64,000 nt of DNA, taken from assembly GCF_041928815.1 (NCBI RefSeq), contig NZ_JBHFEI010000010.1:1-64000 (forward strand), given 5' to 3'. The notes under the pieces were generated by a model. It had not been told where the DNA came from, did no database searches, and worked only from the letters and a program-made list of their open reading frames with translations. Below, piece by piece: positions 18,243-26,367 of this stretch (positions are counted from its first letter, which is position 1; each line of letters starts with the position of its first letter). Position numbers and translations under genes: made by a program. This DNA is from JBHFEI01 sp041928815. GTDB lineage: Bacteria > Pseudomonadota > Alphaproteobacteria > Rhizobiales > Rhizobiaceae.

Positions 18243-18566
18243 ATGTACACCGAGATCCGCACCTGCCGGCCGACGATCGGCGCCGTTCCCGACAGTCTCG
18301 ACGTGGTCGGCGAGACCGGCATCGCCATCGAGACGTACCATCTCGGCCATCTCGTCGGTTCTTGTTTCTCCGAGACCGGCCCGATCAACGAGATCGTCCC
18401 CATCCGGGCCTTTTCGAGCCTCGACGACCGGCAGGCGTGCCGCGCAGCGCTGATGGCCGAGTCCGAATGGCGCGCCCTCCTGCCGGCGTTCCGCGACCCG
18501 GTCGAGGTCGCCGACATCGGGATGCTGCGGCCCGCCGCCGCCCGGCCGCGCCGCCTGACCTTCTGA
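18243..18566 (+). CDS. NIPSNAP-family small protein
   Basis: A 107-residue protein: MYTEIRTCRPTIG, then HLGHLVGSCFSETGPINEI and a region ending in AESEWRALLP. This is the pattern of the NIPSNAP family (dimeric alpha/beta-barrel fold), which is widespread in catabolic operons and has no fixed biochemical role. It begins 5 bases after the aldehyde dehydrogenase stop and is 36 bases upstream of the transporter genes, so it is part of the same transcript. It may be a small isomerase, a monooxygenase-like enzyme or a binding protein. Confidence 0.78.
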   Translation: MYTEIRTCRPTIGAVPDSLDVVGETGIAIETYHLGHLVGSCFSETGPINEIVPIRAFSSLDDRQACRAALMAESEWRALLPAFRDPVEVADIGMLRPAAARPRRLTF

Positions 18567-18602
18567 GACTCCGACGATCATCATAACAAGGAGAATGGGA
18601 AC

Positions 18603-19613
18603 ATGAACAAGACACTGGCCATCGCAACGCTTGCAGCCGCGCTCTCGCTCGCCACCGCCGTCCGCGCCGAGGACATGGTGTTCACCAGCTGGGGCGGCAC
18701 CACGCAGGACGCGCAGAAGACCTACTGGGCCGACGGCTTCACCGAGGCGAGCAAGGTCAACGTCGTGCAGGACGGCCCGACCGACTACGGCAAGATCAAG
18801 GCCATGGTCGAGGCCGGCAACGTCACCTGGGACGTCGTCGACGTCGAGGGCGACTATGCCGTGCAGGCCGGCAAGGCCGGACTTCTCGAAAAGCTCGACT
18901 TCTCCGTCATCGACAAGTCGAAGCTCGACCCGCGCTTCGTCACCGATTACTCGGTCGGCAGCTTCTATTATTCCTTCGTCATCGGCTGCAACAAGGATGC
19001 GGTCGCCGCCTGCCCGAAGACCTGGGCAGACCTCTTCGACACGGCGAAATTTCCCGGCAAGCGCAGCTTCTACAAGTGGTCGGCGCCGGGCGTGATCGAG
19101 GCGGCGCTGCTCGCCGACGGCGTTGCCGCCGACATGCTCTATCCGCTCGATCTCGACCGGGCCTTCAAGAAGCTCGACACGATCAAGGCCGACATCATCT
19201 GGTGGGACGGGGGTGCGGCCTCGCAGCAGCTCCTCGCCTCGGCCGAGGCGCCGTTCGGCTCCTTCTGGAACGGCCGTCTGACCGCACTGGCAGCGACCGG
19301 CGTCAATGTCGAGACGTCGTGGGAGCAGAACATCACCGCCGCCGACGCCCTCGTCGTGCCGAAGGGGACGAAGAACCTCAAGGCGGCGATGCAGTTCATC
19401 GCCCACGCGACCTCCGATGCCGCACAGGCCTCGTTCGCCACCGAGACCGGCTATGCGCCGATCAACCTCGATGCGAGCGCGCTGATGGATCCGAAGCTGC
19501 GCGAGACGCTGCCGGACATGCAGGCGGCAAGCCAGGTCAATGCCGACATGACCTACTGGGCGGAGAACCGGGACGCGATCGGCGAGCGCTGGTACGCCTG
19601 GCAGGCGAAGTAA
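18603..19613 (+). CDS. ABC transporter periplasmic binding protein, polyamine (PotD/PotF) type
   Basis: A 336-residue protein with a clear signal peptide (MNKTLAIATLAAALSLATAVRA, cleavage near residue 22) followed by a type II binding-protein fold. VFTSWGGTTQDAQ at the start of the mature part and WDVVDVEGDY are typical of the spermidine/putrescine and opine binding group (SBP_bac family). It would deliver a small, probably amine- or amide-bearing ligand to the permeases encoded downstream. The start has AAGGAGAATGGGAAC just upstream. Placement in the operon suggests that it binds the compound degraded by the preceding enzymes. Confidence 0.9.
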   Translation: MNKTLAIATLAAALSLATAVRAEDMVFTSWGGTTQDAQKTYWADGFTEASKVNVVQDGPTDYGKIKAMVEAGNVTWDVVDVEGDYAVQAGKAGLLEKLDFSVIDKSKLDPRFVTDYSVGSFYYSFVIGCNKDAVAACPKTWADLFDTAKFPGKRSFYKWSAPGVIEAALLADGVAADMLYPLDLDRAFKKLDTIKADIIWWDGGAASQQLLASAEAPFGSFWNGRLTALAATGVNVETSWEQNITAADALVVPKGTKNLKAAMQFIAHATSDAAQASFATETGYAPINLDASALMDPKLRETLPDMQAASQVNADMTYWAENRDAIGERWYAWQAK

Positions 19614-19624
19614 GCGGCGGCATC

Positions 19625-19657
19625 GCCCTTCCTTCGCCCTGCGGGCAAGGGGAGGGC
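19625..19657. repeat. Rhizobial-type intergenic palindrome
   Basis: In the gap between the binding protein and first permease, GCCCTTCC pairs with GGGGAGGGC around CCCTGCGGG, forming an imperfect hairpin. Palindromes of this CTCCCC...GCGGG type are common dispersed repeats in Rhizobiales. It may stabilise the upstream part of the message, raising the level of binding protein over permeases. Confidence 0.5.
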
Positions 19658-19699
19658 GGCCCGCGCGGCCTCCTTTTCAAAGCCACGGGAACCGAGCGC

Positions 19700-20557
19700 A
19701 TGAGCACCATCGATACCGGCCTTGCGCCATCGCCGCGATCACGGTGCGGCAGCGGCTTCTCCCATGTCGCGCCGGCGCTGGTGCTCGTCGCCCTGTTCTT
19801 CGTCGCGCCGGTCATGGCGCTGCTGCTGCGCAGCGTCACCGAACCGGAGCTCGGCCTGCAGAATTACGCGCAGCTGCTCGGCACCACGACCTATGTGCGG
19901 ATCTTCCTCAACACCTTCCTCGTCGCCGGCGTCGTGACGCTGGTCTCGGTCGCGATCGGCTATCCCGTCGCCTGGACGCTGACGGTGCTGCCGGCGCGCT
20001 GGGCGCAGCTCGTCTTCGCCGTCATCCTGCTCTCCATGTGGACCAACCTGCTCGCCCGCACCTATGCCTGGATGGTGCTGTTGCAGCGCACCGGCGTGAT
20101 CAACAAGACGCTGATCGGGCTTGGCGTGATCGACCAGCCGCTGGCGCTGGTCAACAATCTCGTCGGCGTCACCATCGGCATGACCTACATCATGCTGCCC
20201 TTCGTCATCCTGCCGCTCGTCGGCGTGCTGCGCGGCATCGAGCCGTCGATCCTGAGGGCGGCGGCGCTCTGCGGCGCGACGAAGGCGCAATGCTTCTTCC
20301 GCGTGCTCCTGCCGTTGTCGCTGCCCGGCATCGCCGCCGGCGCGCTGATGGTCTTCGTCATGGCGCTCGGCTATTTCGTCACCCCGGCGCTGCTCGGCGG
20401 CACGGCCAACATGATGCTCGCGGAAATGGTGGCGCAGTTCGTCCAATCACTCGTCAACTGGGGCATGGGCGGGGCCGCCGCCTTCGTGCTGCTCACCGTG
20501 ACGCTCGCGCTCTACGCCGTGCAGCTCCGCCTGTTCGGTGCCGGCCGGATGCGCTGA
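19700..20557 (+). CDS. ABC transporter permease, PotB-like
   Basis: A 285-residue inner-membrane permease with six hydrophobic segments and the EAA-type loop near residue 190 (RAAALCGATKAQCFFRVLLP). The N-terminal part before the first helix is short and basic. It forms the first half of the membrane channel of the polyamine-type importer. It begins 86 bases after the binding protein; the intervening sequence holds a palindromic repeat. The start MSTIDTG fits the family better than upstream in-frame codons, although the ribosome site is weak. Confidence 0.9.
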   Translation: MSTIDTGLAPSPRSRCGSGFSHVAPALVLVALFFVAPVMALLLRSVTEPELGLQNYAQLLGTTTYVRIFLNTFLVAGVVTLVSVAIGYPVAWTLTVLPARWAQLVFAVILLSMWTNLLARTYAWMVLLQRTGVINKTLIGLGVIDQPLALVNNLVGVTIGMTYIMLPFVILPLVGVLRGIEPSILRAAALCGATKAQCFFRVLLPLSLPGIAAGALMVFVMALGYFVTPALLGGTANMMLAEMVAQFVQSLVNWGMGGAAAFVLLTVTLALYAVQLRLFGAGRMR

Positions 20558-20567
20558 GGAGAAAGCC

Positions 20568-21368
20568 ATGCTGCTCGACTTCAACCGTCTCGGCGCCATG
20601 AAATACGTCCTGATCGGCATCACCGCCGCGGTGTCGCTGTTCCTCATGCTGCCGATCGTCTTCATCGCCGCGCTCTCCTTCGGCTCGTCGCAATGGCTGA
20701 TTTTTCCGCCGCCCTCGTGGACGACGCGCTGGTACGGCGAACTGTTTGCCGATCCGCGCTGGCTCGGCTCGGCGCTGACCAGCCTGAAGATCGCGCTCAT
20801 CGTCACCGTGCTCTCCGTCGTCATCGGCTTTCTCGCCGCGCTTGGCCTCAATCGCGGCCGCTTTGCCGGCCGCGAGGTGCTGCGCGCCCTGTTCCTGACG
20901 CCGATGATCCTGCCGGTCGTCGTGCTGGCGGTGGCGCTCTACGCCTTCTTCCTGCGCATCGGCCTTGCCGGCACCACGGTCGGCTTCGTCATCGCCCATC
21001 TCGTCGTGGCGCTGCCGTTTTCGATCATCTCGATCGGCAGCGCGCTCGACGGTTTCGACCGCTCGGTCGAGGATGCGGCAATCCTGTGCGGCGCCTCTCC
21101 CTGGGAGGCGCGGCTGCGCGTCACCGTCCCGGCGGTCCGCCACGGCCTCTTCGGCGCCGCCGTCTTCTCTTTCCTCGCCTCCTGGGACGAGGTGGTGCTG
21201 GCGATCTTCATGGCGAGCCCGTCGCTGCAGACGCTCCCCGTCAAGATCTGGACGACGCTGCGCCAGGACCTGACGCCGGTGATTGCCGCCGCCTCGACGC
21301 TGCTCATCCTCTTCACCATGCTTCTGATGCTGATCGCGGCGCTGGTCCGCAAGGGACGCCCCTCATGA
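20568..21368 (+). CDS. ABC transporter permease, PotC-like
   Basis: A 266-residue permease, second half of the membrane channel. Hydrophobic segments lie at about 15-40, 70-95, 105-130, 140-160, 185-205 and 235-260, with the cytoplasmic loop DAAILCGASPWEARLRVTVP contacting the ATPase. The ATG at 20568 is preceded by GAGGAGAAAG. It begins 10 bases after the PotB-like stop, and its stop codon overlaps the ATPase start (ATGA). Confidence 0.9.
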   Translation: MLLDFNRLGAMKYVLIGITAAVSLFLMLPIVFIAALSFGSSQWLIFPPPSWTTRWYGELFADPRWLGSALTSLKIALIVTVLSVVIGFLAALGLNRGRFAGREVLRALFLTPMILPVVVLAVALYAFFLRIGLAGTTVGFVIAHLVVALPFSIISIGSALDGFDRSVEDAAILCGASPWEARLRVTVPAVRHGLFGAAVFSFLASWDEVVLAIFMASPSLQTLPVKIWTTLRQDLTPVIAAASTLLILFTMLLMLIAALVRKGRPS

Positions 21369-22432
21369 CCTTTCTCGACATCCGCGCCATCCGCAAGGAT
21401 TACGGCCCGATCACCGCCGTCTCCGATGTGACGCTCGCCATCCGCGAGGGCGAGTTCATGACCTTCCTCGGCCCCTCCGGCTCGGGCAAGTCGACGACGC
21501 TCTACATCCTCGCCGGCTTCGAGGACCCGACGAAGGGCGACATCCTGCTGAACGGGACGACGCTGCTGTCGACGCCCTCGCACAAACGCAACATCGGCAT
21601 GGTGTTCCAGCGTTACACGCTGTTCCCGCACCTGACCGTCGGGGAAAATGTCGCCTTCCCCTTGCGCATCCGCCGCCTGCCACAGGCCGAGATCAGCGCG
21701 CGCGTCCGGGCGGCGCTTGCGCTGGTGCGCCTCGACGGCTTCGAGGACCGGAAACCCGCCGCCATGTCCGGCGGCCAGCAGCAGCGCGTGGCGCTCGCCC
21801 GCGCGCTGATCTACCGTCCGCCGATCCTCCTGATGGACGAGCCGCTCTCGGCGCTCGACAAGCAGCTGCGGGAGGAGATCCAGTTCGAGATCCGCCGCAT
21901 CCACCAGGAGACCGGCGTCACCATTCTCTACGTCACCCACGACCAGGAGGAGGCGCTGCGCCTCTCCGACCGGATCGCGGTGTTCAACAAGGGCAAGATC
22001 GAGCAGATCGGCTCGGGCGCCGACCTCTATGCCGCCCCGGCGACCCGCTTCGTCGCCGGTTTCATCGGCGATTCCAACTTCATCGACGCCGAGATCGTCT
22101 CGGCCGCCGGTGGCCGGGCGGTGGTCGCCCTGCCCGGAGGCGCGACGCTTGCCGACGTGCCGCTGCATGGCGGGGCGGGAAAGGGGCAGGCGGCGCTGAT
22201 GCTGCGGCCCGAGCGTATCGACCTCGTGCCGCCGGGCGGCGCCGCCCTGACGGGCACGGTCGGCGACCTGACCTTCCTCGGCAACAACACCCAGGTCTTC
22301 GTCGACCTGCCGGGCGCGGCGCGGCTTTCGGTGCGCGTGCCCTTCGGCCATCGCGGGCTCGAAGGGCTGGCTCCGGGCAGCCCTGTCGGCCTCGCCTTCA
22401 ATCCGTCCTCCGCCCACGCCTTCGCCTCCTGA
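21365..22432 (+). CDS. ABC transporter ATP-binding protein, PotA-like
   Basis: A 355-residue ATPase powering the importer. Walker A GPSGSGKST (about 37-45), Q-loop VFQRYTLFPH, signature MSGGQQQR, Walker B LLMDEPLSALD and switch HDQEEAL are intact. The last ~110 residues form the TOBE/OB regulatory domain usual for PotA, UgpC and CysA types (LRPERIDLVPPGG). Last gene of the catabolic-plus-uptake operon. A small hairpin (22440-22456) lies just past the stop. Confidence 0.92.
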   Translation: MTFLDIRAIRKDYGPITAVSDVTLAIREGEFMTFLGPSGSGKSTTLYILAGFEDPTKGDILLNGTTLLSTPSHKRNIGMVFQRYTLFPHLTVGENVAFPLRIRRLPQAEISARVRAALALVRLDGFEDRKPAAMSGGQQQRVALARALIYRPPILLMDEPLSALDKQLREEIQFEIRRIHQETGVTILYVTHDQEEALRLSDRIAVFNKGKIEQIGSGADLYAAPATRFVAGFIGDSNFIDAEIVSAAGGRAVVALPGGATLADVPLHGGAGKGQAALMLRPERIDLVPPGGAALTGTVGDLTFLGNNTQVFVDLPGAARLSVRVPFGHRGLEGLAPGSPVGLAFNPSSAHAFAS

Positions 22433-22439
22433 GGGCCGG

Positions 22440-22456
22440 GACGCCGTCCGGGCGTC
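22440..22456. terminator. Short hairpin between converging genes
   Basis: GACGCC at 22440-22445 and GGCGTC at 22451-22456 form a perfect 6-bp stem with a 5-base loop, exactly in the gap between the ATPase stop (22432) and the stop of the converging cyclase gene (22457). There is no T-run, so termination would be weak; the placement is the main argument. Confidence 0.35.
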
Positions 22457-24370
22457 TCAATCGAGGGCGATGGACCCGGTCCCCGCCCGCTCCTCCTCGA
22501 ACGGGAACAGCGTGACGCGGTCGCGGCCGGTGCTCTTCGACCGGTAGAGGGCTGCGTCGGCGCGGCGGATCAATTCCTCCGGCGGGGCGGTCTCGATGGC
22601 CGCGCAAAGGACGGCGACCCCCAGGCTGACGGTGACGACGCCGAATTCGCTGCCGGCATGGGCGATGGCGAGGCCGCGAATGCTTTCGCGCAGGCGCTCG
22701 GCGACGGCGAGCGCATCCTCCTCCCCGGTGGCGGGCAGGAGGATCGCGAATTCCTCGCCGCCGAAGCGTGCGGCGAGATCGTTCGTGCGCCGCGCCGCGG
22801 CACCGATGCCGCCGGCGACCTGCCTCAGGCAGTCGTCGCCGGCGAGATGGCCGTAGCCGTCGTTGAAGGCCTTGAACCGGTCGACGTCGACGAGGAGCAG
22901 CGCCAGCGGCAGGCCGGTGCGCGCGGCCCGCGCGGTTTCGCCCGCCAGGACCTGGTCGAACCAGCGCCGGTTGGCGAGCCGGGTCAGCCCGTCCGTCTGC
23001 GCGAGGTCCCGCATCCGGTCGGCGAACTGCTGCAGCGACAGTTCCGCCTCCTTCATCGCCGTGATGTCGGTGACGAGCGCCAGCGCCGTGCCATCCTCGG
23101 CGACGCGCGTGCGCAGCGACAGCCAGCGTCCGTCCGACAGCGGGATCACCTCGTCCTTGTTGGCGTGCAGGGTACGGGCCGCCGCCTCGATCGCCGCGTC
23201 GTCGAGGTCGGCCGGCACATCCTTGCGTTCGCCGCTGCGCACGACGGCACGCACGATCTCGGTGATGTGGGCGCCCTTGCGGCGCGCATGGGCCGAGCGG
23301 GGAAAAAGGGCGCGGTACTGCTCGTTGCAGAAGACGACGTGCCCCGTCGCGTCGAACATCGCCAGGCCGTCCGACATCTCGGCCATGGCGCGGGCCATGA
23401 CGTTGCGGCTCTTGCGCAGTTCCTCCTCGAGCGCCTTGCGTTCGGTGATGTCGATCGACACGCCGGCAAGGCCGATCAGGTCGCCATGACGGTCGCGCAA
23501 CGCCACCTTGGAGGTCGAGTACCAGCGCGGCGAGGCGCCGCCGTCGGCAAGGCACTCCTCGAAACGGTGAATCGGCGCGCCCGTGTCCATCACCTGCTGC
23601 TCCGCGCTCCACAGCGCCGCCGCCCGCTGCGGCGCCGTCAGGTCGAAGTCGGTCAGGCCGACCATGTCGGCTGCGCCCTCGCGGCCGTGGTGCTTCGCCA
23701 CGTTGACGTTGGTCATGACGAAGCGGTGGCCGGCGTCCTTGATGTAATGATAGTCCGGCGTCTGCGTCAGTGCGGCGTAGAGGATGTCGCGTTCGAGCGT
23801 GAAGCGGCGGAAATGGGTGATCACGACGCCGGCGGTCGCCACCGCGAGAAAATTCAGGAGGACGATCGGCGTGACGATCTCGCCGACGGCGCCGCCGAGA
23901 TGGGTTGGCGACAGCAGCGACACGAGCGCGAGCGACAGCGCGGCGAAGCCGGTCGCGACGGCGATGATCGCGAGCGGCTGCTCGACCGGCCGCCGGCCGG
24001 CCAGATGCCAGACGAGGGTGCCGGCGCCGGCGGTGGCCGCCATGCCGATCACGGCGGGAAAAGCCCCCGCTCCGCCGATCGCCAGGCGGAAGGCGGCGGT
24101 GATCGCCGTCGTGACCGCCAGCGCCAGCGGGCCGCCGAACACCTCGGCGATTGCGACGAGCGCCAGGCGCAGGTCGAAATAGACCCCCGGCTCGAGGCGC
24201 ACCGACAGGAGCATGGAGGCGATCGCCGCCAGGCCGAGCGCCAGTCCCTGGCAGACCGCCTGGGTACGGGCCGGAAGACGGTGGAACCGGTAGGCAAGAT
24301 GCATCCAGACGAGGACGATCAACGCGACCGCGGCGAAATTTCCCGCCAACACCTGCCAGACACTCGTCAT
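22457..24370 (-). CDS. Membrane diguanylate cyclase: 5TM sensor - PAS - PAS - GGDEF
   Basis: A 637-residue protein. Residues 1-190 are membrane-embedded and resemble the 5TMR-LYT sensor; two PAS domains follow (about 200-320, ending VSIDITERKALEEEL, and about 335-445, ending LVTDITAMKEAE); the cyclase domain occupies about 470-625. The active site reads GGEEF near residue 537, and RTND placed five residues before it fits the inhibitory c-di-GMP site. It should make cyclic di-GMP at the inner membrane and be feedback-inhibited. It is monocistronic and followed leftward by the transporter operon end. Confidence 0.92.
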   Translation of the reverse strand: MTSVWQVLAGNFAAVALIVLVWMHLAYRFHRLPARTQAVCQGLALGLAAIASMLLSVRLEPGVYFDLRLALVAIAEVFGGPLALAVTTAITAAFRLAIGGAGAFPAVIGMAATAGAGTLVWHLAGRRPVEQPLAIIAVATGFAALSLALVSLLSPTHLGGAVGEIVTPIVLLNFLAVATAGVVITHFRRFTLERDILYAALTQTPDYHYIKDAGHRFVMTNVNVAKHHGREGAADMVGLTDFDLTAPQRAAALWSAEQQVMDTGAPIHRFEECLADGGASPRWYSTSKVALRDRHGDLIGLAGVSIDITERKALEEELRKSRNVMARAMAEMSDGLAMFDATGHVVFCNEQYRALFPRSAHARRKGAHITEIVRAVVRSGERKDVPADLDDAAIEAAARTLHANKDEVIPLSDGRWLSLRTRVAEDGTALALVTDITAMKEAELSLQQFADRMRDLAQTDGLTRLANRRWFDQVLAGETARAARTGLPLALLLVDVDRFKAFNDGYGHLAGDDCLRQVAGGIGAAARRTNDLAARFGGEEFAILLPATGEEDALAVAERLRESIRGLAIAHAGSEFGVVTVSLGVAVLCAAIETAPPEELIRRADAALYRSKSTGRDRVTLFPFEEERAGTGSIALD

Positions 24371-24455
24371 TCCCCGTCAAAGCCCCGTGCGGCGATCTCG
24401 CGGCCTTCGTAGCACGGCAGGATTAACCGCCCCTTGCCGCCGGCAACGCATGGTT

Positions 24456-26165
24456 TCAGGCGGCACGGACCCCGCCCCGCGCGGCCTCGACGCTGCCCGG
24501 CATGCGGATCCGGGCGCGACGGTTGAGCTTGAACTGGCCGACATGTTCGGCAAGCAGGGCGGCGGCGGCGGCGAGTTCCCCGCTGACCACCGTCGAGCGC
24601 CGCACCATGTCGGTGTTTTCCTGGGTCATGCGGTCGATCTGCGACACGGCCTCGTTGATCTCCGAGAGGCCGCGCGCCTGCTGGTCGGAGGCGCTGGCGA
24701 GCGTGTCGACATTGCGGTCGATCGCCCCGACCAGGGTCTCGATCGCGCCGAGCGCCGTTCCCGTCGCATCGACGAGGCGAACGCCCTCGCCGACCTCCCG
24801 GCTGGAGTTCTGGATCAAAGCCCCGATCTCCTTGGCCGCCTCGGCGGAGCGCTGCGCCAGGTTGCGCACCTCCTGGGCGACGACGGCGAAGCCCTTGCCG
24901 GCATCGCCGGCGCGGGCCGCCTCGACGCCGGCGTTCAGCGCGAGAAGATTGGTCTGGAAGGCGATCTCGTCGATGACGCCGATGATCTGGCCGATCTCCC
25001 GCGAGGCGGCCTCGATGCGCTTCATCGCGCCGATCGTCTCGCGCACCACCTTGCCGGAGGTCGAGGCGGAGCCGGAGGCGTCGCGCACGAGGTCGCGGGT
25101 TTCCTTGGCCTTCGTCGCCGAGGAGCGGACCGTCTCGGTGATCGTGTCGAGGGCCTGGCGCGTCTGCTCGATCTGCCCGGCCTGTTCGAGCGACCGATCC
25201 GAGAGGTGCTCGGCCGCCTGGCGCATCTCCTGGCTGCTGCCGCTGAGGCGCGTCGTCTGGGTCAGAACCTTTTCCAGCGTCTCCTGGAAGGCGCCGATCG
25301 AGGTGTTGAAATCCTGCCGCAGCGCATCGAATTCGGGGGCGAAGGGTTCGTCGATCGTCTGGCGGATGTTGCAGACCGAGAGACGGGCAAGACCGGCGCC
25401 GAGCTCCTTGACGACGCGGGTGCGTTCGGTCACGTCGGTCGCGAACTTCACCACCTTGACCACCCGGCCGGCCGCGTCGAGGATCGGGTTGTAGCTCGCC
25501 TGGATGAAGATCTCCCGCCCGTCCTTGGTGCGGCGCGCGAACTGGTCGGACACGAAATCGCCGGCGGCGAGCCTCTTCCAGAAGGCCGCATAGGCGGGAC
25601 TTGCCACATAGTCCGGTTCGCAGAAGATCGCGTGGTGCCGGCCGACGATCTCCTGGAGGCCGTAGCCGAGCGCCGACAGGAAATTGGCGTTCGCCGACAG
25701 GATCTCGCCCGCCGGGGTGAATTCGATGATCGCCTGGGCGCGCGACAGCGCCTCGAGCTTGCCCCGGTCCTCGGCCGCCCGTCCCTTCTCGGCCGTGATC
25801 TCGGTGGCGATCTTCACCACCTTGTAGGGCTTTCTCCCGTCAAGGACCGGCGTGTAGCTCGCCTCGACCCAGATCTCCCGCCCGTCCCTGGCGATGCGCC
25901 TGTACTGGCCGCGTTCGACGCCTCCCGCGGCAAGCCCCGACCAGAAGGCCGCATAGGCCGGCGCGCGCGCCTCGGCGGGATCGACGAACAGGCTGTGATG
26001 GCGGCCGACGATCTCCGACGGCGCGTATCCGACGATGCGGCAGAAATTTTCGTTGGCGGCGATCACCGTGCCGTCGAGCCTGAATTCGACGATCGCCATC
26101 GAGCGATGCAGGGCGTTGACGAGGGCCTCGTTCGGAGCGAGATAACGCGAAAGACCGGGTATCAT
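24456..26165 (-). CDS. Cytosolic chemoreceptor: PAS - PAS - methyl-accepting domain
   Basis: A 569-residue chemotaxis transducer without membrane helices. Two PAS domains (about 15-130 and 140-255) share the pattern EIVGRHH, F and YxAFWxxLAAG, and are clearly duplicated; such PAS domains often hold haem, flavin or small ligands. A HAMP-like linker leads to the signalling domain, whose hairpin tip reads EIAFQTNLLALNAGVEAARAG. This tip contacts CheW and CheA. The C-terminus lacks a CheR/CheB docking pentapeptide. It lies 85 bases upstream of the cyclase gene, transcribed in the same direction, so both may respond to related signals. Confidence 0.92.
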   Translation of the reverse strand: MIPGLSRYLAPNEALVNALHRSMAIVEFRLDGTVIAANENFCRIVGYAPSEIVGRHHSLFVDPAEARAPAYAAFWSGLAAGGVERGQYRRIARDGREIWVEASYTPVLDGRKPYKVVKIATEITAEKGRAAEDRGKLEALSRAQAIIEFTPAGEILSANANFLSALGYGLQEIVGRHHAIFCEPDYVASPAYAAFWKRLAAGDFVSDQFARRTKDGREIFIQASYNPILDAAGRVVKVVKFATDVTERTRVVKELGAGLARLSVCNIRQTIDEPFAPEFDALRQDFNTSIGAFQETLEKVLTQTTRLSGSSQEMRQAAEHLSDRSLEQAGQIEQTRQALDTITETVRSSATKAKETRDLVRDASGSASTSGKVVRETIGAMKRIEAASREIGQIIGVIDEIAFQTNLLALNAGVEAARAGDAGKGFAVVAQEVRNLAQRSAEAAKEIGALIQNSSREVGEGVRLVDATGTALGAIETLVGAIDRNVDTLASASDQQARGLSEINEAVSQIDRMTQENTDMVRRSTVVSGELAAAAALLAEHVGQFKLNRRARIRMPGSVEAARGGVRAA

Positions 26166-26194
26166 GGAAACTCCATCGGGATATACGCGCGATC

Positions 26195-26235
26195 TTTGCC
26201 GGACTTATTCTAAATAATTTATAAAAAGGCGGCAC
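26195..26235 (-). promoter_or_regulatory. AT-rich promoter region of the chemoreceptor gene
   Basis: About 35 bases (roughly 26201-26230) are strikingly AT-rich for this genome (TTTTTATAAATTATTTAG on the minus strand) and lie 35-70 bases before the chemoreceptor start at 26165. This is where a promoter is expected; no exact -35 and -10 pair can be assigned. Confidence 0.4.
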
Positions 26236-26367
26236 CCGCCCCCTCGAATCGTCCTGTTGCCTGCGCGAGGAGGGAAGGCAACCGCAGAGGATGGCAAGGC
26301 CGACCGGCGTTCCGGCCGCGCGCGGTCGGGAGACGGCCGGGCGGCCGCCTCCGTCTCGCGGCAGGGA

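Noticed and set aside
22658..24412. A plus-strand open frame of about 580 codons opposite the diguanylate cyclase gene
   Set aside because: Arg-rich shadow composition; the minus strand encodes clear PAS and GGDEF domains.
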